Source: Ferdinandcohnia salidurans
Lineage (GTDB): Bacteria > Bacillota > Bacilli > Bacillales > Bacillaceae_L
DNA: 64,000 nt
Assembly: GCF_042680725.1 (NCBI RefSeq)
Contig: NZ_JBHUEK010000026.1
Location: 103,453-167,452 of the forward strand
Direction: 5' to 3'
Shown: positions 23,567 to 32,352 of the stretch, piece after piece
How positions within the stretch are numbered: the first letter of the stretch is position 1
How the letters are laid out: every line of letters starts with the position of its first letter
Notes under the pieces: model-generated
The model's database searches: none
What the model was told of the DNA's origin: nothing
What the model saw: the letters and a program-made list of their open reading frames with translations, nothing else
Translations under genes and position numbers: made by a program

Positions 23567-24151
23567 ATGAGCAAAGGGTTAAAACTAACTGATATTTTGG
23601 TTACGATCGTAATCGCCATTGCATTCGGGATTGTTTATATTGTTTGGGGTTCTTTATATTATGTTGTAAAGCCCATTGGGCTACATGCCGACCAATTAAT
23701 CTATGGAATGTGGTTTATTGCAGCGCCTGTTGCGTATCTTGTGATTCGTAAACCGGGTGTTGCCTTACTGGCAGAAATTGCAGCTGCCTCAGGTGAATTT
23801 ATTTTAGGGTCTCCATGGGGCCTAACCGTTCTGCTGTACGGTGTTGTACAAGGGCTGTTTGCTGAAGCAGTGTTTATGCTATTTCGATATAAAAAATATA
23901 ATATTGCTGTGGTCGTCTTGGCAGCTATAGCTTCTTGTCTAGGGTCAGTAATAATGGATTTTGCATATGGAGAAATAGGTGACTTAGCTGCATGGAATCT
24001 CATTTTGTTCCTAGTTGCTAGATTCGTAGGTTCCATCTTGTTTGCCGGTGTATTTGCTTACTATCTAGTAAGTGCGTTGGAAATGACAGGAGTAACAAAA
24101 CTTGTACGCCCACTATCCAGCAGTGATTTTGATGCACTAGATCAAAAATAA
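23567..24151 (+). CDS. ykoE: YkoE, substrate-binding S component of an HMP/thiamine ECF transporter
   Basis: A 194-residue membrane protein with six hydrophobic segments. Family patterns include GIVYIVWGSLYYVVKPIG, AAASGEFILGSPWG and GVVQGLFAEAVF. YkoE binds the pyrimidine or thiamine ligand in the YkoEDC transporter. GGAGAGG lies upstream. The soluble YkoF partner found in B. subtilis is absent here. Confidence 0.92.
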   Translation: MSKGLKLTDILVTIVIAIAFGIVYIVWGSLYYVVKPIGLHADQLIYGMWFIAAPVAYLVIRKPGVALLAEIAAASGEFILGSPWGLTVLLYGVVQGLFAEAVFMLFRYKKYNIAVVVLAAIASCLGSVIMDFAYGEIGDLAAWNLILFLVARFVGSILFAGVFAYYLVSALEMTGVTKLVRPLSSSDFDALDQK

Positions 24152-24163
24152 AAGGGGTCGAAT

Positions 24164-25627
24164 ATGGAATCAATTGCCTTTGTAGAAAACCTTCGTTTAA
24201 CATTTCCTGGAGATAAGTCCTTGCTTTTTAAGGACTTATCTTGCCATATTAAAAAAGGAGAGAAGATATTAATTCTCGGACCTTCAGGATGTGGGAAATC
24301 GACAATCCTTCAAGTATTAAGCGGGATTATTCCAAACTCAATAGAATTACCAATGAAGGTAAATAAGTTACAGATTCCCAAAGAATGGGGCTATGTTTTT
24401 CAGGATCCTGATTCACAGTTTTGCATGCCATATGTTGATGAAGAACTTGCATTTGTTTTAGAAAATCTACAAATTCCTAGGGAGCAAATGGACGAACGGA
24501 TAAAAAGTCTGTTAGAGCAAGTTGGATTAGATTTAGAAGATTTCCACACAAACATTCAAACTTTGTCTGGAGGCATGAAACAACGTTTAGCCATAGCATC
24601 TGTCTTGGCATTAGAGCCGGATGTATTATTTTTAGATGAGCCTTCATCCATGCTTGATCCACTGGGTACAAAGGAAATTTGGGAAGTTATAAGAAATGTT
24701 GTGGAGGATAAAACAGTAGTCATCGTAGAGCACAAACTAGACCACGTCCTTCCAATTGTTGATCGAATTATCCTTTTTAATGAATCTGGAGAAATCATTG
24801 CTGATGGTTCAAAAGCTGAAATTTTTTCTAGCTATAAAACACTCATCAAAGAGCAAGGTATTTGGTATCCGGGGGTCTGGGAGCACTTTATTCAAGACTT
24901 TAAATGGATGGAATATGTAAATACAGAAGGTTTTAATCATCCATCTATTCGCCTTGAGGAATTTAAGGGATATAGACAGAAAAAGGAAAAAATATATGTG
25001 AACGATGTTCAAGTCCATGAAGGAGAATGGATTGTGGTCAAGGGGAGAAATGGTGCTGGGAAAAGTACCCTGCTTCACTCTCTAATGCAATTCATTCAAA
25101 CAAAAGGTCACTATTCATTTTTTGGAGAAGTAGTTACATCTTCAAAGAAGCTCGATCAACTCATGACCTTTGTATTTCAAAACCCTGAGCTTCAATTTGT
25201 AACAAACTCTGTTTATGAAGAAATTGCGTATTCATTAAGAATTGATAAACGAAATGAACGAGAAATATCTGAGACTGTAGAGGAACTACTTCGAATCTTT
25301 CACCTCATAGAGCATCAAAATAAACATCCTTACCAATTATCTATGGGGCAAAAAAGAAGATTAAGTGTAGCAGCCTCAATTGTAAGAGATCAGCAAATTC
25401 TTCTACTAGATGAGCCTACATTTGGACTTGACTCAAAAAATACGTTTGCACTTCTTTCTTTACTAGAAGATTATAGACAAAAGAACAAAACGATCATAAT
25501 GGTTACACATGATGAAAAAATTGAAGAGTATTTTGCGACTAGAAGCTGGACCATTGAGAATGGGAGATTAATCAAAGATCAATTGCTGAATCGGGCAAAA
25601 GTAAATCTTAGTCTCGTGCAAGTGTAA
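24164..25627 (+). CDS. ykoD: YkoD, dual ATP-binding subunit of the ECF transporter
   Basis: 487 residues with two ABC domains. Domain 1: GPSGCGKST (Walker A), LSGGMKQRLA (signature), VLFLDEPSSMLD (Walker B). Domain 2: GRNGAGKST, LSMGQKRRLS, ILLLDEPTFGLD. Such fused energising ATPases are typical of YkoD. It powers uptake through YkoE and YkoC. A gap of 12 nt to ykoE and 20 nt to ykoC makes one operon. Confidence 0.95.
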   Translation: MESIAFVENLRLTFPGDKSLLFKDLSCHIKKGEKILILGPSGCGKSTILQVLSGIIPNSIELPMKVNKLQIPKEWGYVFQDPDSQFCMPYVDEELAFVLENLQIPREQMDERIKSLLEQVGLDLEDFHTNIQTLSGGMKQRLAIASVLALEPDVLFLDEPSSMLDPLGTKEIWEVIRNVVEDKTVVIVEHKLDHVLPIVDRIILFNESGEIIADGSKAEIFSSYKTLIKEQGIWYPGVWEHFIQDFKWMEYVNTEGFNHPSIRLEEFKGYRQKKEKIYVNDVQVHEGEWIVVKGRNGAGKSTLLHSLMQFIQTKGHYSFFGEVVTSSKKLDQLMTFVFQNPELQFVTNSVYEEIAYSLRIDKRNEREISETVEELLRIFHLIEHQNKHPYQLSMGQKRRLSVAASIVRDQQILLLDEPTFGLDSKNTFALLSLLEDYRQKNKTIIMVTHDEKIEEYFATRSWTIENGRLIKDQLLNRAKVNLSLVQV

Positions 25628-25647
25628 TCAGGGAAAGGAATTTACTC

Positions 25648-26418
25648 ATGGAAATTTTAAGTAAAGATACATGGCTACATCGAATAAATCCAAGTATAAA
25701 GCTGTTCGTGCTAGTCAGTTTATGTATTGCAGTATTATTCATCGATACTCTTCATCTACTTATTCATACCTCATTGGTCGTATTTATCTTATTTTTTGGA
25801 TTCACTGGACATTCATTTAAACGAATCATACTATTTACTTTACCATTTTTGCTTATTTTTCTTTCAACCTCATCATCTATGATTCTATTTGGTAAAGGAG
25901 AGACGGTACTTTTTAAGTTGGGACTCATTACAATATCAGAGGAAAGCATTTATAAAGGATTAGTTGTTGGTTTTAGAGGAATTATATTTGCGGGTCTAGG
26001 CTTAACGTTCGCTTTAACTACACGTCCCGTTTTTCTGTTTTATTCGTTGATGCAGCAACTAAAGTTGCCACCTAAATATGCATATAGCTTTATGGCTGGA
26101 CTACGATTGATTCCCATTATGATGGAGGAGTTCCAAACGATTCAAAATGCCTTGCGCGTTCGTGGGATTGAACACCAAAAAGGGATTCGCTCTATCTTTT
26201 TTAAACTAAAAGCATATTCGATTCCGTTATTATCACAAAGTATTAGACGTGCACATCGGATTGCAGTTGCAATGGAGGCAAAGCGCTTTTCGAACCAAAA
26301 AGATCGTACCTTTTACTATGAACTGACTCTTTCTAAGTATGATTTGATTTTTATTCTTTATTTCGTGATTATGTTAAGTCTTGGCTATTATTTCTCCAGT
26401 CCATTATTTTTAATATAG
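25648..26418 (+). CDS. ykoC: YkoC, transmembrane T component of the ECF transporter
   Basis: A 256-residue CbiQ/EcfT-type protein: an N-terminal HRINPSIKLFVLV motif, several TM helices, and the coupling motifs ALRVRGIEH and AMEAKRF (the two Ala-Arg-Gly/Lys-type short helices that contact the ATPases). Fits YkoC. Followed by a weak hairpin and a gap of about 108 nt before thiF. Confidence 0.93.
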   Translation: MEILSKDTWLHRINPSIKLFVLVSLCIAVLFIDTLHLLIHTSLVVFILFFGFTGHSFKRIILFTLPFLLIFLSTSSSMILFGKGETVLFKLGLITISEESIYKGLVVGFRGIIFAGLGLTFALTTRPVFLFYSLMQQLKLPPKYAYSFMAGLRLIPIMMEEFQTIQNALRVRGIEHQKGIRSIFFKLKAYSIPLLSQSIRRAHRIAVAMEAKRFSNQKDRTFYYELTLSKYDLIFILYFVIMLSLGYYFSSPLFLI

Positions 26419-26526
26419 AAGTCCCGTTACTTCATGGAAAGGAACTAGATGTGTTACGATAATTTCAAGCTAAAGATAAAATATTATTTAGGATACACAT
26501 GAGTTTGAGGGAAGGAATGATGTGGG

Positions 26527-27546
26527 GTGACTGAACGCTATTCTCGTCAAGAGTTATTTACTCCAATTGGATTGGAAGGACAAAAGAAGATTAGAAGTAA
26601 GCATGTATTAATCGTAGGTGCTGGTGCACTTGGTACGGGCAGCGCAGAGGGACTGGTTCGTGCCGGAATTGGAAAGTTAACAATCGTGGACCGGGACTAT
26701 GTGGAGTGGACAAATTTACAAAGACAGCAATTATATAGTGAAGAAGATGCAGTCAATCGTATACCAAAAGCAGTTGCAGCAAAACAACGCTTAGAAAAAA
26801 TAAATTCAGAGGTCGATATTCGGGCTCATGTCATGGATGTTTCTATTCAAGAGATTGAAAATCTCATTGATCATGTTGATTTAATAATCGATGCTACCGA
26901 CAATTTTGACATAAGAATGCTCTTAAATGATGCTTCACAAAAATATAAGATCCCTTGGATCTACGGGGCATGCGTAGGGAGCTATGGTATTAGTTATGCA
27001 ATCCTACCTGGTCAAACACCTTGTCTGCATTGCCTCTTAGAAACTGTACCGATGGGAGGACTAACATGTGATACGGTGGGAATCATCAGCCCAGCTGTAC
27101 AGATGGTGGTAGCCTATCAGGTAACCGAAGCTCTCAAAATATTGGTTGATGATTACGATGCGTTACGGAATAAATTAGTTTCATTTGATTTATGGAAAAA
27201 TCAACATACCGCAATTAAGGTTGATCGTGTGAAAAAGGAAAGCTGTCTTTCTTGTGGAACAAATCCAACCTATCCTTTTTTATCCTATGAAAATCAAACA
27301 AAGTCAGCTGTTTTATGTGGAAGGGATTCTGTTCAAATACGACCTAGTGAAAAAATCGAAAGAGATTTACATTCTCTTGCCGAACTTTTATCCGCCCAAG
27401 GAGGCAAAGTCGAAAGAAACCCATACTTACTATCATTTCAAAAAGGGCAAAACCGAATGGTCATTTTCAAAGATGGACGTGTTCTCATTCATGGAACAAA
27501 GGATGTATCAGAAGCTAAAAGCCTTTATCATCGATATTTGGGATAA
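26527..27546 (+). CDS. thiF: ThiF/MoeB-family sulfur-carrier adenylyltransferase
   Basis: A 339-residue E1-like enzyme. VGAGALGTGSAEGLVRAGIG (ATP-binding glycine loop), DRDYVEWTNLQRQQLY, and IIDATDNFDIR are diagnostic; two CxxC pairs (CLHC, CLSC) bind Zn. ThiF activates ThiS for thiazole synthesis, and MoeB does the same for MoaD. The thiamine neighbourhood supports ThiF. The last 80 residues after the E1 core are an extra domain. GTG start with GAGGGAAGGA about 10 nt upstream. It may belong to the riboswitch operon or have its own promoter. Confidence 0.88.
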   Translation: MTERYSRQELFTPIGLEGQKKIRSKHVLIVGAGALGTGSAEGLVRAGIGKLTIVDRDYVEWTNLQRQQLYSEEDAVNRIPKAVAAKQRLEKINSEVDIRAHVMDVSIQEIENLIDHVDLIIDATDNFDIRMLLNDASQKYKIPWIYGACVGSYGISYAILPGQTPCLHCLLETVPMGGLTCDTVGIISPAVQMVVAYQVTEALKILVDDYDALRNKLVSFDLWKNQHTAIKVDRVKKESCLSCGTNPTYPFLSYENQTKSAVLCGRDSVQIRPSEKIERDLHSLAELLSAQGGKVERNPYLLSFQKGQNRMVIFKDGRVLIHGTKDVSEAKSLYHRYLG

Positions 27547-27580
27547 TTTCAAATTGAGAAACTTGTCGAAAAACTAGTGA

Positions 27581-27610
27581 TTGACAATAACATGTCCACG
27601 GTGGTAATCT
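27581..27610 (+). promoter_or_regulatory. sigma-A promoter of the bmrC-bmrD leader
   Basis: TTGACA (27581-27586), an 18-bp spacer and TAATCT (27605-27610). It is the only clear promoter between thiF and the ABC exporter genes, and would give a leader transcript of about 670 nt. Confidence 0.7.
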
Positions 27611-27655
27611 AACAAAGTATTAAGACTACTATAAAATGGAAGGGAGGGTAACGAA

Positions 27656-27727
27656 ATGAAAAAGCTAAAGATTATTCCAATTAACTTTATACAATTCGTG
27701 ACCCTTCCTATTGTAAATATAGTTTGA
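27656..27727 (+). CDS. 23-codon leader peptide upstream of bmrCD
   Basis: ATG follows GGAAGGGAGGG by about 7 nt; the peptide starts MKKLKIIPINFIQF and is hydrophobic with a basic start. Directly after the stop come a short AT-rich hairpin and two Rho-independent terminators. Hydrophobic short peptides before antibiotic-response genes often act by ribosome stalling; in B. subtilis bmrCD is controlled by translation of the BmrB leader. This peptide is shorter than BmrB and its role is inferred. Confidence 0.5.
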   Translation: MKKLKIIPINFIQFVTLPIVNIV

Positions 27728-27766
27728 TAATCCACGATTATCAAAATTAAGTTTTTCACAAAGGAT

Positions 27767-27845
27767 ACACAGGTCACGCTATGCGGACGTGTGTTTTTAT
27801 GTGCTTTTTTAGGGCATATCGCGCTTGCGCCGGTATGCCCTTTTT
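27767..27845 (+). terminator. tandem terminators in the bmrCD leader
   Basis: First: ACACAGGTC (27767-27775) with GACGTGTGT (27786-27794), one mismatch, then TTTTT. Second: AGGGCATA (27811-27818) with TATGCCCT (27834-27841), an inner GCGC/GCGC stem, then TTTTT. Both lie between the promoter and bmrC, so they should attenuate transcription unless bypassed. Confidence 0.8.
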
Positions 27846-27904
27846 GTGCCTTTTTGGGTACAACAACCACAAGGTTGTTTACTATAAAAATACTAAAAGA
27901 ATAA

Positions 27905-28183
27905 GTGTTCAAAAGGAGGATGAAGAGGACCGCGTCGACAAAAACGCCACGTCCTGTGGCATTGTCGACACTAGCACGTCCTATGCGTCGAAATTTCAGG
28001 CGACGCAGCTTTGAGTACCGGAGCGAGGCAACTGCTTGAGTTAACATCCATGCAGCCCTGCGCTGAGGAACTGACTTCGAGAATAAACTAGCAGACGCAA
28101 GCGCATGTCCTAGTAATTATCCATGTTCTCGGAGTAATGTTTGCAGAAATTCGAAGCGTCATATTCACCGCACTTTTTGAACA
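27905..28183 (+). repeat. dispersed repeat, family 1, copy A
   Basis: About 279 bp bounded by GTTCAAAA and TTTTTGAAC in inverted orientation, with internal small hairpins (for example GCCAC-GTCCT-GTGGC inside GTCGAC arms). Shared with the element at 38263-38533: GTGTTCAAAA-GGAGG-TGAA-AGGACC at one end and TTCACCG-ACTTTTTGAACA at the other. It ends about 23 nt before the small ORF preceding bmrC. Confidence 0.8.
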
Positions 28184-28205
28184 ACAACTAAGGGAGGAAG
28201 TTGAA

Positions 28206-28256
28206 ATGAATGTGATTATTGCATTGAAATATGTCGGAGATCCAGAAAGCGGCTAG
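28206..28256 (+). CDS. 16-residue small ORF before bmrC
   Basis: MNVIIALKYVGDPESG, with AGGGAGGAAG well placed before ATG, ends 30 nt before bmrC. It may be a remnant or functional counterpart of the BmrB leader peptide. No terminator lies between it and bmrC, so any control would act through translational coupling. Confidence 0.4.
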   Translation: MNVIIALKYVGDPESG

Positions 28257-28286
28257 AACATTGGAACGTGAAGGGAGAGGACACCT

Positions 28287-30044
28287 ATGTTTTCAGTTTT
28301 AGGAAAATTAAGATGGTTTTTTAAACAATATTGGAAAAGATACACCGTTGCAATTATATTGCTAACAATTGTAGGTATTTTAGAAATCATACCTCCAAAG
28401 ATTATAGGCGTTGCAATTGATGAAATTCATATCGGGACATTAACCTCCGAAAAAATAGTTCAATACCTATTATTTTTAGTAGCTTTAGCTCTAGTTATTT
28501 ATGGAATCACCTATATTTGGATGTATCAATTATTTGGCGGTGCCTATCTCGTCGAAAGAATGTTGAGAGGGCGATTTATGAAGCATTTGTTAATCATGAA
28601 GCCCAGTTTCTATGAGAAAAATCGAACCGGTGACTTGATGGCTCGTGCAACGAATGACTTAAAATCTGTTTCTCAAACAGCCGGGTTTGGGATCTTAACT
28701 TTAGTCGATTCCAGTATTTTTATGCTGACAATCCTTCTTACGATGGGATTTTTAATAAGCTGGAAGCTAACATTTGCTGCACTGATTCCACTTCCGATTA
28801 TGGCGATCATTATGAATATTTACGGAAAGAAAATTCATCAACGTTTTATGGCGGCACAGGACTCGTTTGGAGCCTTGAATGACCAAGTACTCGAATCGAT
28901 TGCTGGCGTTCGTGTAATTCGTGCCTATGTTCAAGAAAAAGCGGATGAACAACGATTTAGTCAACTGACCGAAGATGTTTTTCAAAAAAATATTAAGGTA
29001 GCGAAAATTGATGCCTTGTTTGATCCAACAATGAAGATATTAGTGGGATTAAGTTATTTAATTGGCCTTGGATATGGGGCCTATCTCGTGTTTCACAATG
29101 TAATTACCCTTGGGGAACTCGTTTCTTTCAACGTATATCTTGGAATGATGATTTGGCCGATGTTAGCAATCGGTGAACTCATCAACATCATGCAGCGTGG
29201 AAATGCATCACTCGACCGTGTGAATGAAACACTAGCCTATCAGCCAGATGTTGCAAATCACAAAAATACAATAGAAATCGAATTGCCTGAACAAATCGAA
29301 TATCATCAAGTGATTTTCCAATACCCTACATCAACTGTGAAAAACCTTGAAGATGTTACTCTTACTATAAATAAGGGAGGCACATTGGGGGTTGTAGGTA
29401 AAACAGGAAGCGGGAAGACAACACTTGTAAAGCAATTGCTTCGTGAGTATCCTGTTGGCAAAGGAGAACTTACGATTTCCGGGACACCAATTGACCGCAT
29501 TCCAATGGAGACACTTCACGGTTGGATTGGTTATGTACCACAGGACCATATTTTATTTTCGCGATCAGTTCGTGAGAATATCCTATTTGGCAATAAGGAT
29601 GCAACAAATGATGAGCTTGAAAAGGCAATCGAACTTGCAGCCTTTAGCAAAGATTTAACAATGCTACCCGACGGTTTACAGACTCTTGTAGGTGAAAAAG
29701 GGGTTGCGTTATCAGGTGGGCAAAAGCAAAGAATTTCAATAGCACGTGCCTTACTCATTAATCCGGAAATTCTTATCTTAGATGATTCATTATCAGCAGT
29801 TGATGCGAAAACAGAAACAAAAATCATCGAGAATATTCGAAAAGAACGTGCAGGAAAAACAACTATTATTACGACTCACCGATTATCAGCCGTAGAGCAC
29901 GCGGATTGGATTGTTGTGTTAGAGGATGGTCGGATCATTGAAGAGGGAACACACTCACAGCTATTAGCCATGAACGGTTGGTACAAAGAACAATTTGACC
30001 GACAACAGGTAGAAGAACTAACAGAAAGTGGGGTGACAGCATGA
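28287..30044 (+). CDS. bmrC: ABC multidrug exporter subunit BmrC (YheI)
   Basis: 585 residues: six TM helices (about 15-310) and one ABC domain with Walker A GKTGSGKTTL, signature LSGGQKQRIS, Walker B ILILDDSLSAVD. In the Walker B the catalytic Glu is replaced by Asp (LDDS), as in the degenerate-site subunit of heterodimeric exporters. It pairs with the next gene, overlapping it by 4 nt. In B. subtilis BmrC/BmrD is a drug exporter induced by translation-inhibiting antibiotics and late growth. Synteny with the yhe region supports the name. Confidence 0.9.
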   Translation: MFSVLGKLRWFFKQYWKRYTVAIILLTIVGILEIIPPKIIGVAIDEIHIGTLTSEKIVQYLLFLVALALVIYGITYIWMYQLFGGAYLVERMLRGRFMKHLLIMKPSFYEKNRTGDLMARATNDLKSVSQTAGFGILTLVDSSIFMLTILLTMGFLISWKLTFAALIPLPIMAIIMNIYGKKIHQRFMAAQDSFGALNDQVLESIAGVRVIRAYVQEKADEQRFSQLTEDVFQKNIKVAKIDALFDPTMKILVGLSYLIGLGYGAYLVFHNVITLGELVSFNVYLGMMIWPMLAIGELINIMQRGNASLDRVNETLAYQPDVANHKNTIEIELPEQIEYHQVIFQYPTSTVKNLEDVTLTINKGGTLGVVGKTGSGKTTLVKQLLREYPVGKGELTISGTPIDRIPMETLHGWIGYVPQDHILFSRSVRENILFGNKDATNDELEKAIELAAFSKDLTMLPDGLQTLVGEKGVALSGGQKQRISIARALLINPEILILDDSLSAVDAKTETKIIENIRKERAGKTTIITTHRLSAVEHADWIVVLEDGRIIEEGTHSQLLAMNGWYKEQFDRQQVEELTESGVTA

Positions 30045-32056
30045 ACGTAGGAAAACGTCTCGTATCTTATGCACTCCTTTATAAGAAAATGATTGTTTCA
30101 GCGCTATTAATGCTGTCGCTCGCAGTAGCAGCTGAATTAACGGGTCCATTCATTGCAAAGACCATGATTGATGACCATATTTTAGGAATCGAGAATAAAT
30201 GGTATGTAACGACCGAAAGTATGGATGCTGTAGAATACAATAACACTTGGTATAAACGTTCTGATAATTTTTCAGAGGGTGAGGATAAGGGTGACGAATC
30301 CCGTATTTTACAGGTTGGCCGTTCTTATTATTTTGTAGATAGGGCAATCGAATTTGATGGGGAACGAACGGTAAAAAATGGGAATCTTGAAATTAAAAGA
30401 AACGGTGAAACACTCGTATACCCTGCATCAAAATTATCCGTTGATGAGTTGCTCGCCTTTTATCGACCTGAAATTCCAAAGCTCATTAAATTAATTGTGG
30501 CCTATTTTGGTCTCTTAGTAGTTGCATCCATTTTTCACTTCGGGCAACGCTATTTATTGCAGACATCCTCAAACCGTATTATTCAAAAGATGCGCCAGGA
30601 TGTATTTGCACAAATTCAGCGGTTACCGATACAGTATTTTGATAATTTGCCAGCTGGTAAAGTGGTTTCAAGAATCACGAATGATACGGAGGCAATCCGA
30701 GAACTGTATGTAACAGTTTTAGCTAACTTTTTCTCAAGTATTATTTACATCACTGGTATATTTATCGCGTTATTTTTATTAGAGGTAAAGCTTGCTCTAA
30801 TCTGCTTAATCCTTGTTCCAATCTTAGTTATTTGGATTAAGGTCTACCGAAAATATGCTTCAACGTACAATCATAAGATTCGCTCACTGTTAAGTGAAAT
30901 CAATGGAATGATCAACGAGTCTATTCAAGGGATGAGCATTATCCAGGCGTTTAAGAGGCAGGAAGAATCCCGTAAGGAATTTGAAGAACTTAATGAGAAA
31001 CATTTTTCTTATCAAAATAAGCTACTAAGTTTAAACGCTTTAACATCTTTCAACCTTGTCGGGGTTCTCCGAAATGTCTCATTCGTAGCATTAATCTGGT
31101 ATTTTGGAGGAGCGTCCTTGTCTGCAAACAGCGTTATTTCTTTAGGTGTCTTATATGCATTTGTTGATTATTTGAACCGACTCTTTCAGCCAATTACCGG
31201 AATGGTTAACCAATTGGCGATTTTAGAACAATCATTGGTAGCAGGTGAACGAGTCTTTACGCTTCTTGACTTAGAAGGTGTCGATGTGAATGAGGAGGAG
31301 ATACCTCGCTACAATGGAAATGTTGAGTTTAATCATGTTAACTTTGGTTACAAGGAAGGGGAATATGTTTTAAAAGATATTTCCTTTGAAGCAAAGCAAG
31401 GAGAGACTGTAGCACTTGTAGGTCATACGGGTTCTGGAAAGAGTTCAATCATGAATTTACTGTTCCGATTTTATGATATAAAGGAAGGACAAATATTGAT
31501 TGACGGGAAAAATATAAATGATATTCCGAAACAGCAACTGCGTAAGCACATGGGAATTGTGTTGCAGGATCCTTACCTCTTTACTGGAACGATTGCAACG
31601 AATGTGAGTCTAGATGATTCTTCAATATCAAGAGAAAAGGTTGAAAAGGCATTGAAGGATGTTGGGGCAGACCAACTGCTGAAAAGCTTGCCTAAAGGAT
31701 ATGATGAGCCGGTGATCGAGAAAGGAAGTACATTGTCATCAGGACAAAGGCAGCTTATTTCCTTCGCGCGAGCACTTGCGTTCGATCCTGCCATTCTCAT
31801 TCTTGATGAAGCAACGGCAAGTATTGATACAGAAACAGAGGCAATTATCCAAGATGCATTAGAGGTATTAAAGAAGGGACGAACAACCTTCATTATTGCT
31901 CATCGCTTGTCGACGATAAAAAATGCGGATCAAATACTCGTTCTTGACCGAGGACAAATCGTCGAGCAAGGAAACCATGACGAACTGATGCAAAGGAAAG
32001 GGAAGTACTATCAAATGTATCAACTGCAGCAAGGTAAAAATTCGATCGCAGGCTAA
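30041..32056 (+). CDS. bmrD: ABC multidrug exporter subunit BmrD (YheH)
   Basis: 671 residues: six TM helices with a roughly 100-residue insertion between TM1 and TM2 (about residues 45-140, charged and probably extracytoplasmic), as in YheH. ABC domain: GHTGSGKSS, LSSGQRQLIS, LILDEATASID with the catalytic Glu. It is the catalytically competent partner of BmrC. ATGA overlap with bmrC. Confidence 0.92.
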   Translation: MNVGKRLVSYALLYKKMIVSALLMLSLAVAAELTGPFIAKTMIDDHILGIENKWYVTTESMDAVEYNNTWYKRSDNFSEGEDKGDESRILQVGRSYYFVDRAIEFDGERTVKNGNLEIKRNGETLVYPASKLSVDELLAFYRPEIPKLIKLIVAYFGLLVVASIFHFGQRYLLQTSSNRIIQKMRQDVFAQIQRLPIQYFDNLPAGKVVSRITNDTEAIRELYVTVLANFFSSIIYITGIFIALFLLEVKLALICLILVPILVIWIKVYRKYASTYNHKIRSLLSEINGMINESIQGMSIIQAFKRQEESRKEFEELNEKHFSYQNKLLSLNALTSFNLVGVLRNVSFVALIWYFGGASLSANSVISLGVLYAFVDYLNRLFQPITGMVNQLAILEQSLVAGERVFTLLDLEGVDVNEEEIPRYNGNVEFNHVNFGYKEGEYVLKDISFEAKQGETVALVGHTGSGKSSIMNLLFRFYDIKEGQILIDGKNINDIPKQQLRKHMGIVLQDPYLFTGTIATNVSLDDSSISREKVEKALKDVGADQLLKSLPKGYDEPVIEKGSTLSSGQRQLISFARALAFDPAILILDEATASIDTETEAIIQDALEVLKKGRTTFIIAHRLSTIKNADQILVLDRGQIVEQGNHDELMQRKGKYYQMYQLQQGKNSIAG

Positions 32057-32170
32057 GAAAATGAGTCAGAAAATGTTCATTCCTTTGACAATAATCCGCC
32101 ATAAAATAAGCCTGATTTTTCCACATTAGATGATACTATAAAGTCATCCAAAGATAATGGGGGAGTCAAT

Positions 32171-32254
32171 GTGGAAGAATTATCAATTACATTTAATATT
32201 GCTGCAGCACTAGTTTTAGTTTTCTTTATCGGTGCAATTTTGATCGAATCATAA
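32171..32254 (+). CDS. 27-residue single-TM small protein
   Basis: GTG start with GGGGGAG about 5 nt upstream; the peptide starts MEELSITFNI, has one hydrophobic helix and ends in ES. A strong terminator follows directly. Gene-like features on both sides argue for a real small gene despite its size. Position between bmrD and yheE is where B. subtilis has small yhe genes; I cannot establish orthology. Confidence 0.6.
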   Translation: MEELSITFNIAAALVLVFFIGAILIES

Positions 32255-32287
32255 AAAAAATCCACGATTATCGTGGATTTTTTTTCG
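32255..32287. terminator. Terminator after the small protein gene
   Basis: AAATCCACGA pairs with TCGTGGATTT over a 3-nt loop, followed by a run of T. Symmetry would allow it to work for the minus-strand globin gene too. Confidence 0.92.
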
Positions 32288-32352
32288 TCCAGTTCTAGGC
32301 GCCATCAGCTCTCTGGTCTAAGCCAAAAGCCGCGCGCCTTCCACTTTTCTCT
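32287..32352. repeat. dispersed repeat, family 3, shortened copy
   Basis: Shares GGCGCCAT, CAGCTCTCTGG-type and TCTAAGCCAA blocks with the fuller copy at 41405-41530 and ends in GCGCGCCTT-CCACTTTTC. About 60 nt of the centre is missing. This is the widespread Bacillaceae intergenic element that I recall as starting GTGTCTAGCT and ending GCGCTTGCGCTTTT. Confidence 0.7.

Noticed and set aside
27574..28047. Minus-strand frame of 157 codons opposite the bmrCD leader
   Set aside because: It runs through terminators, a promoter and a repeat element on the other strand, and its product has no recognisable domain.
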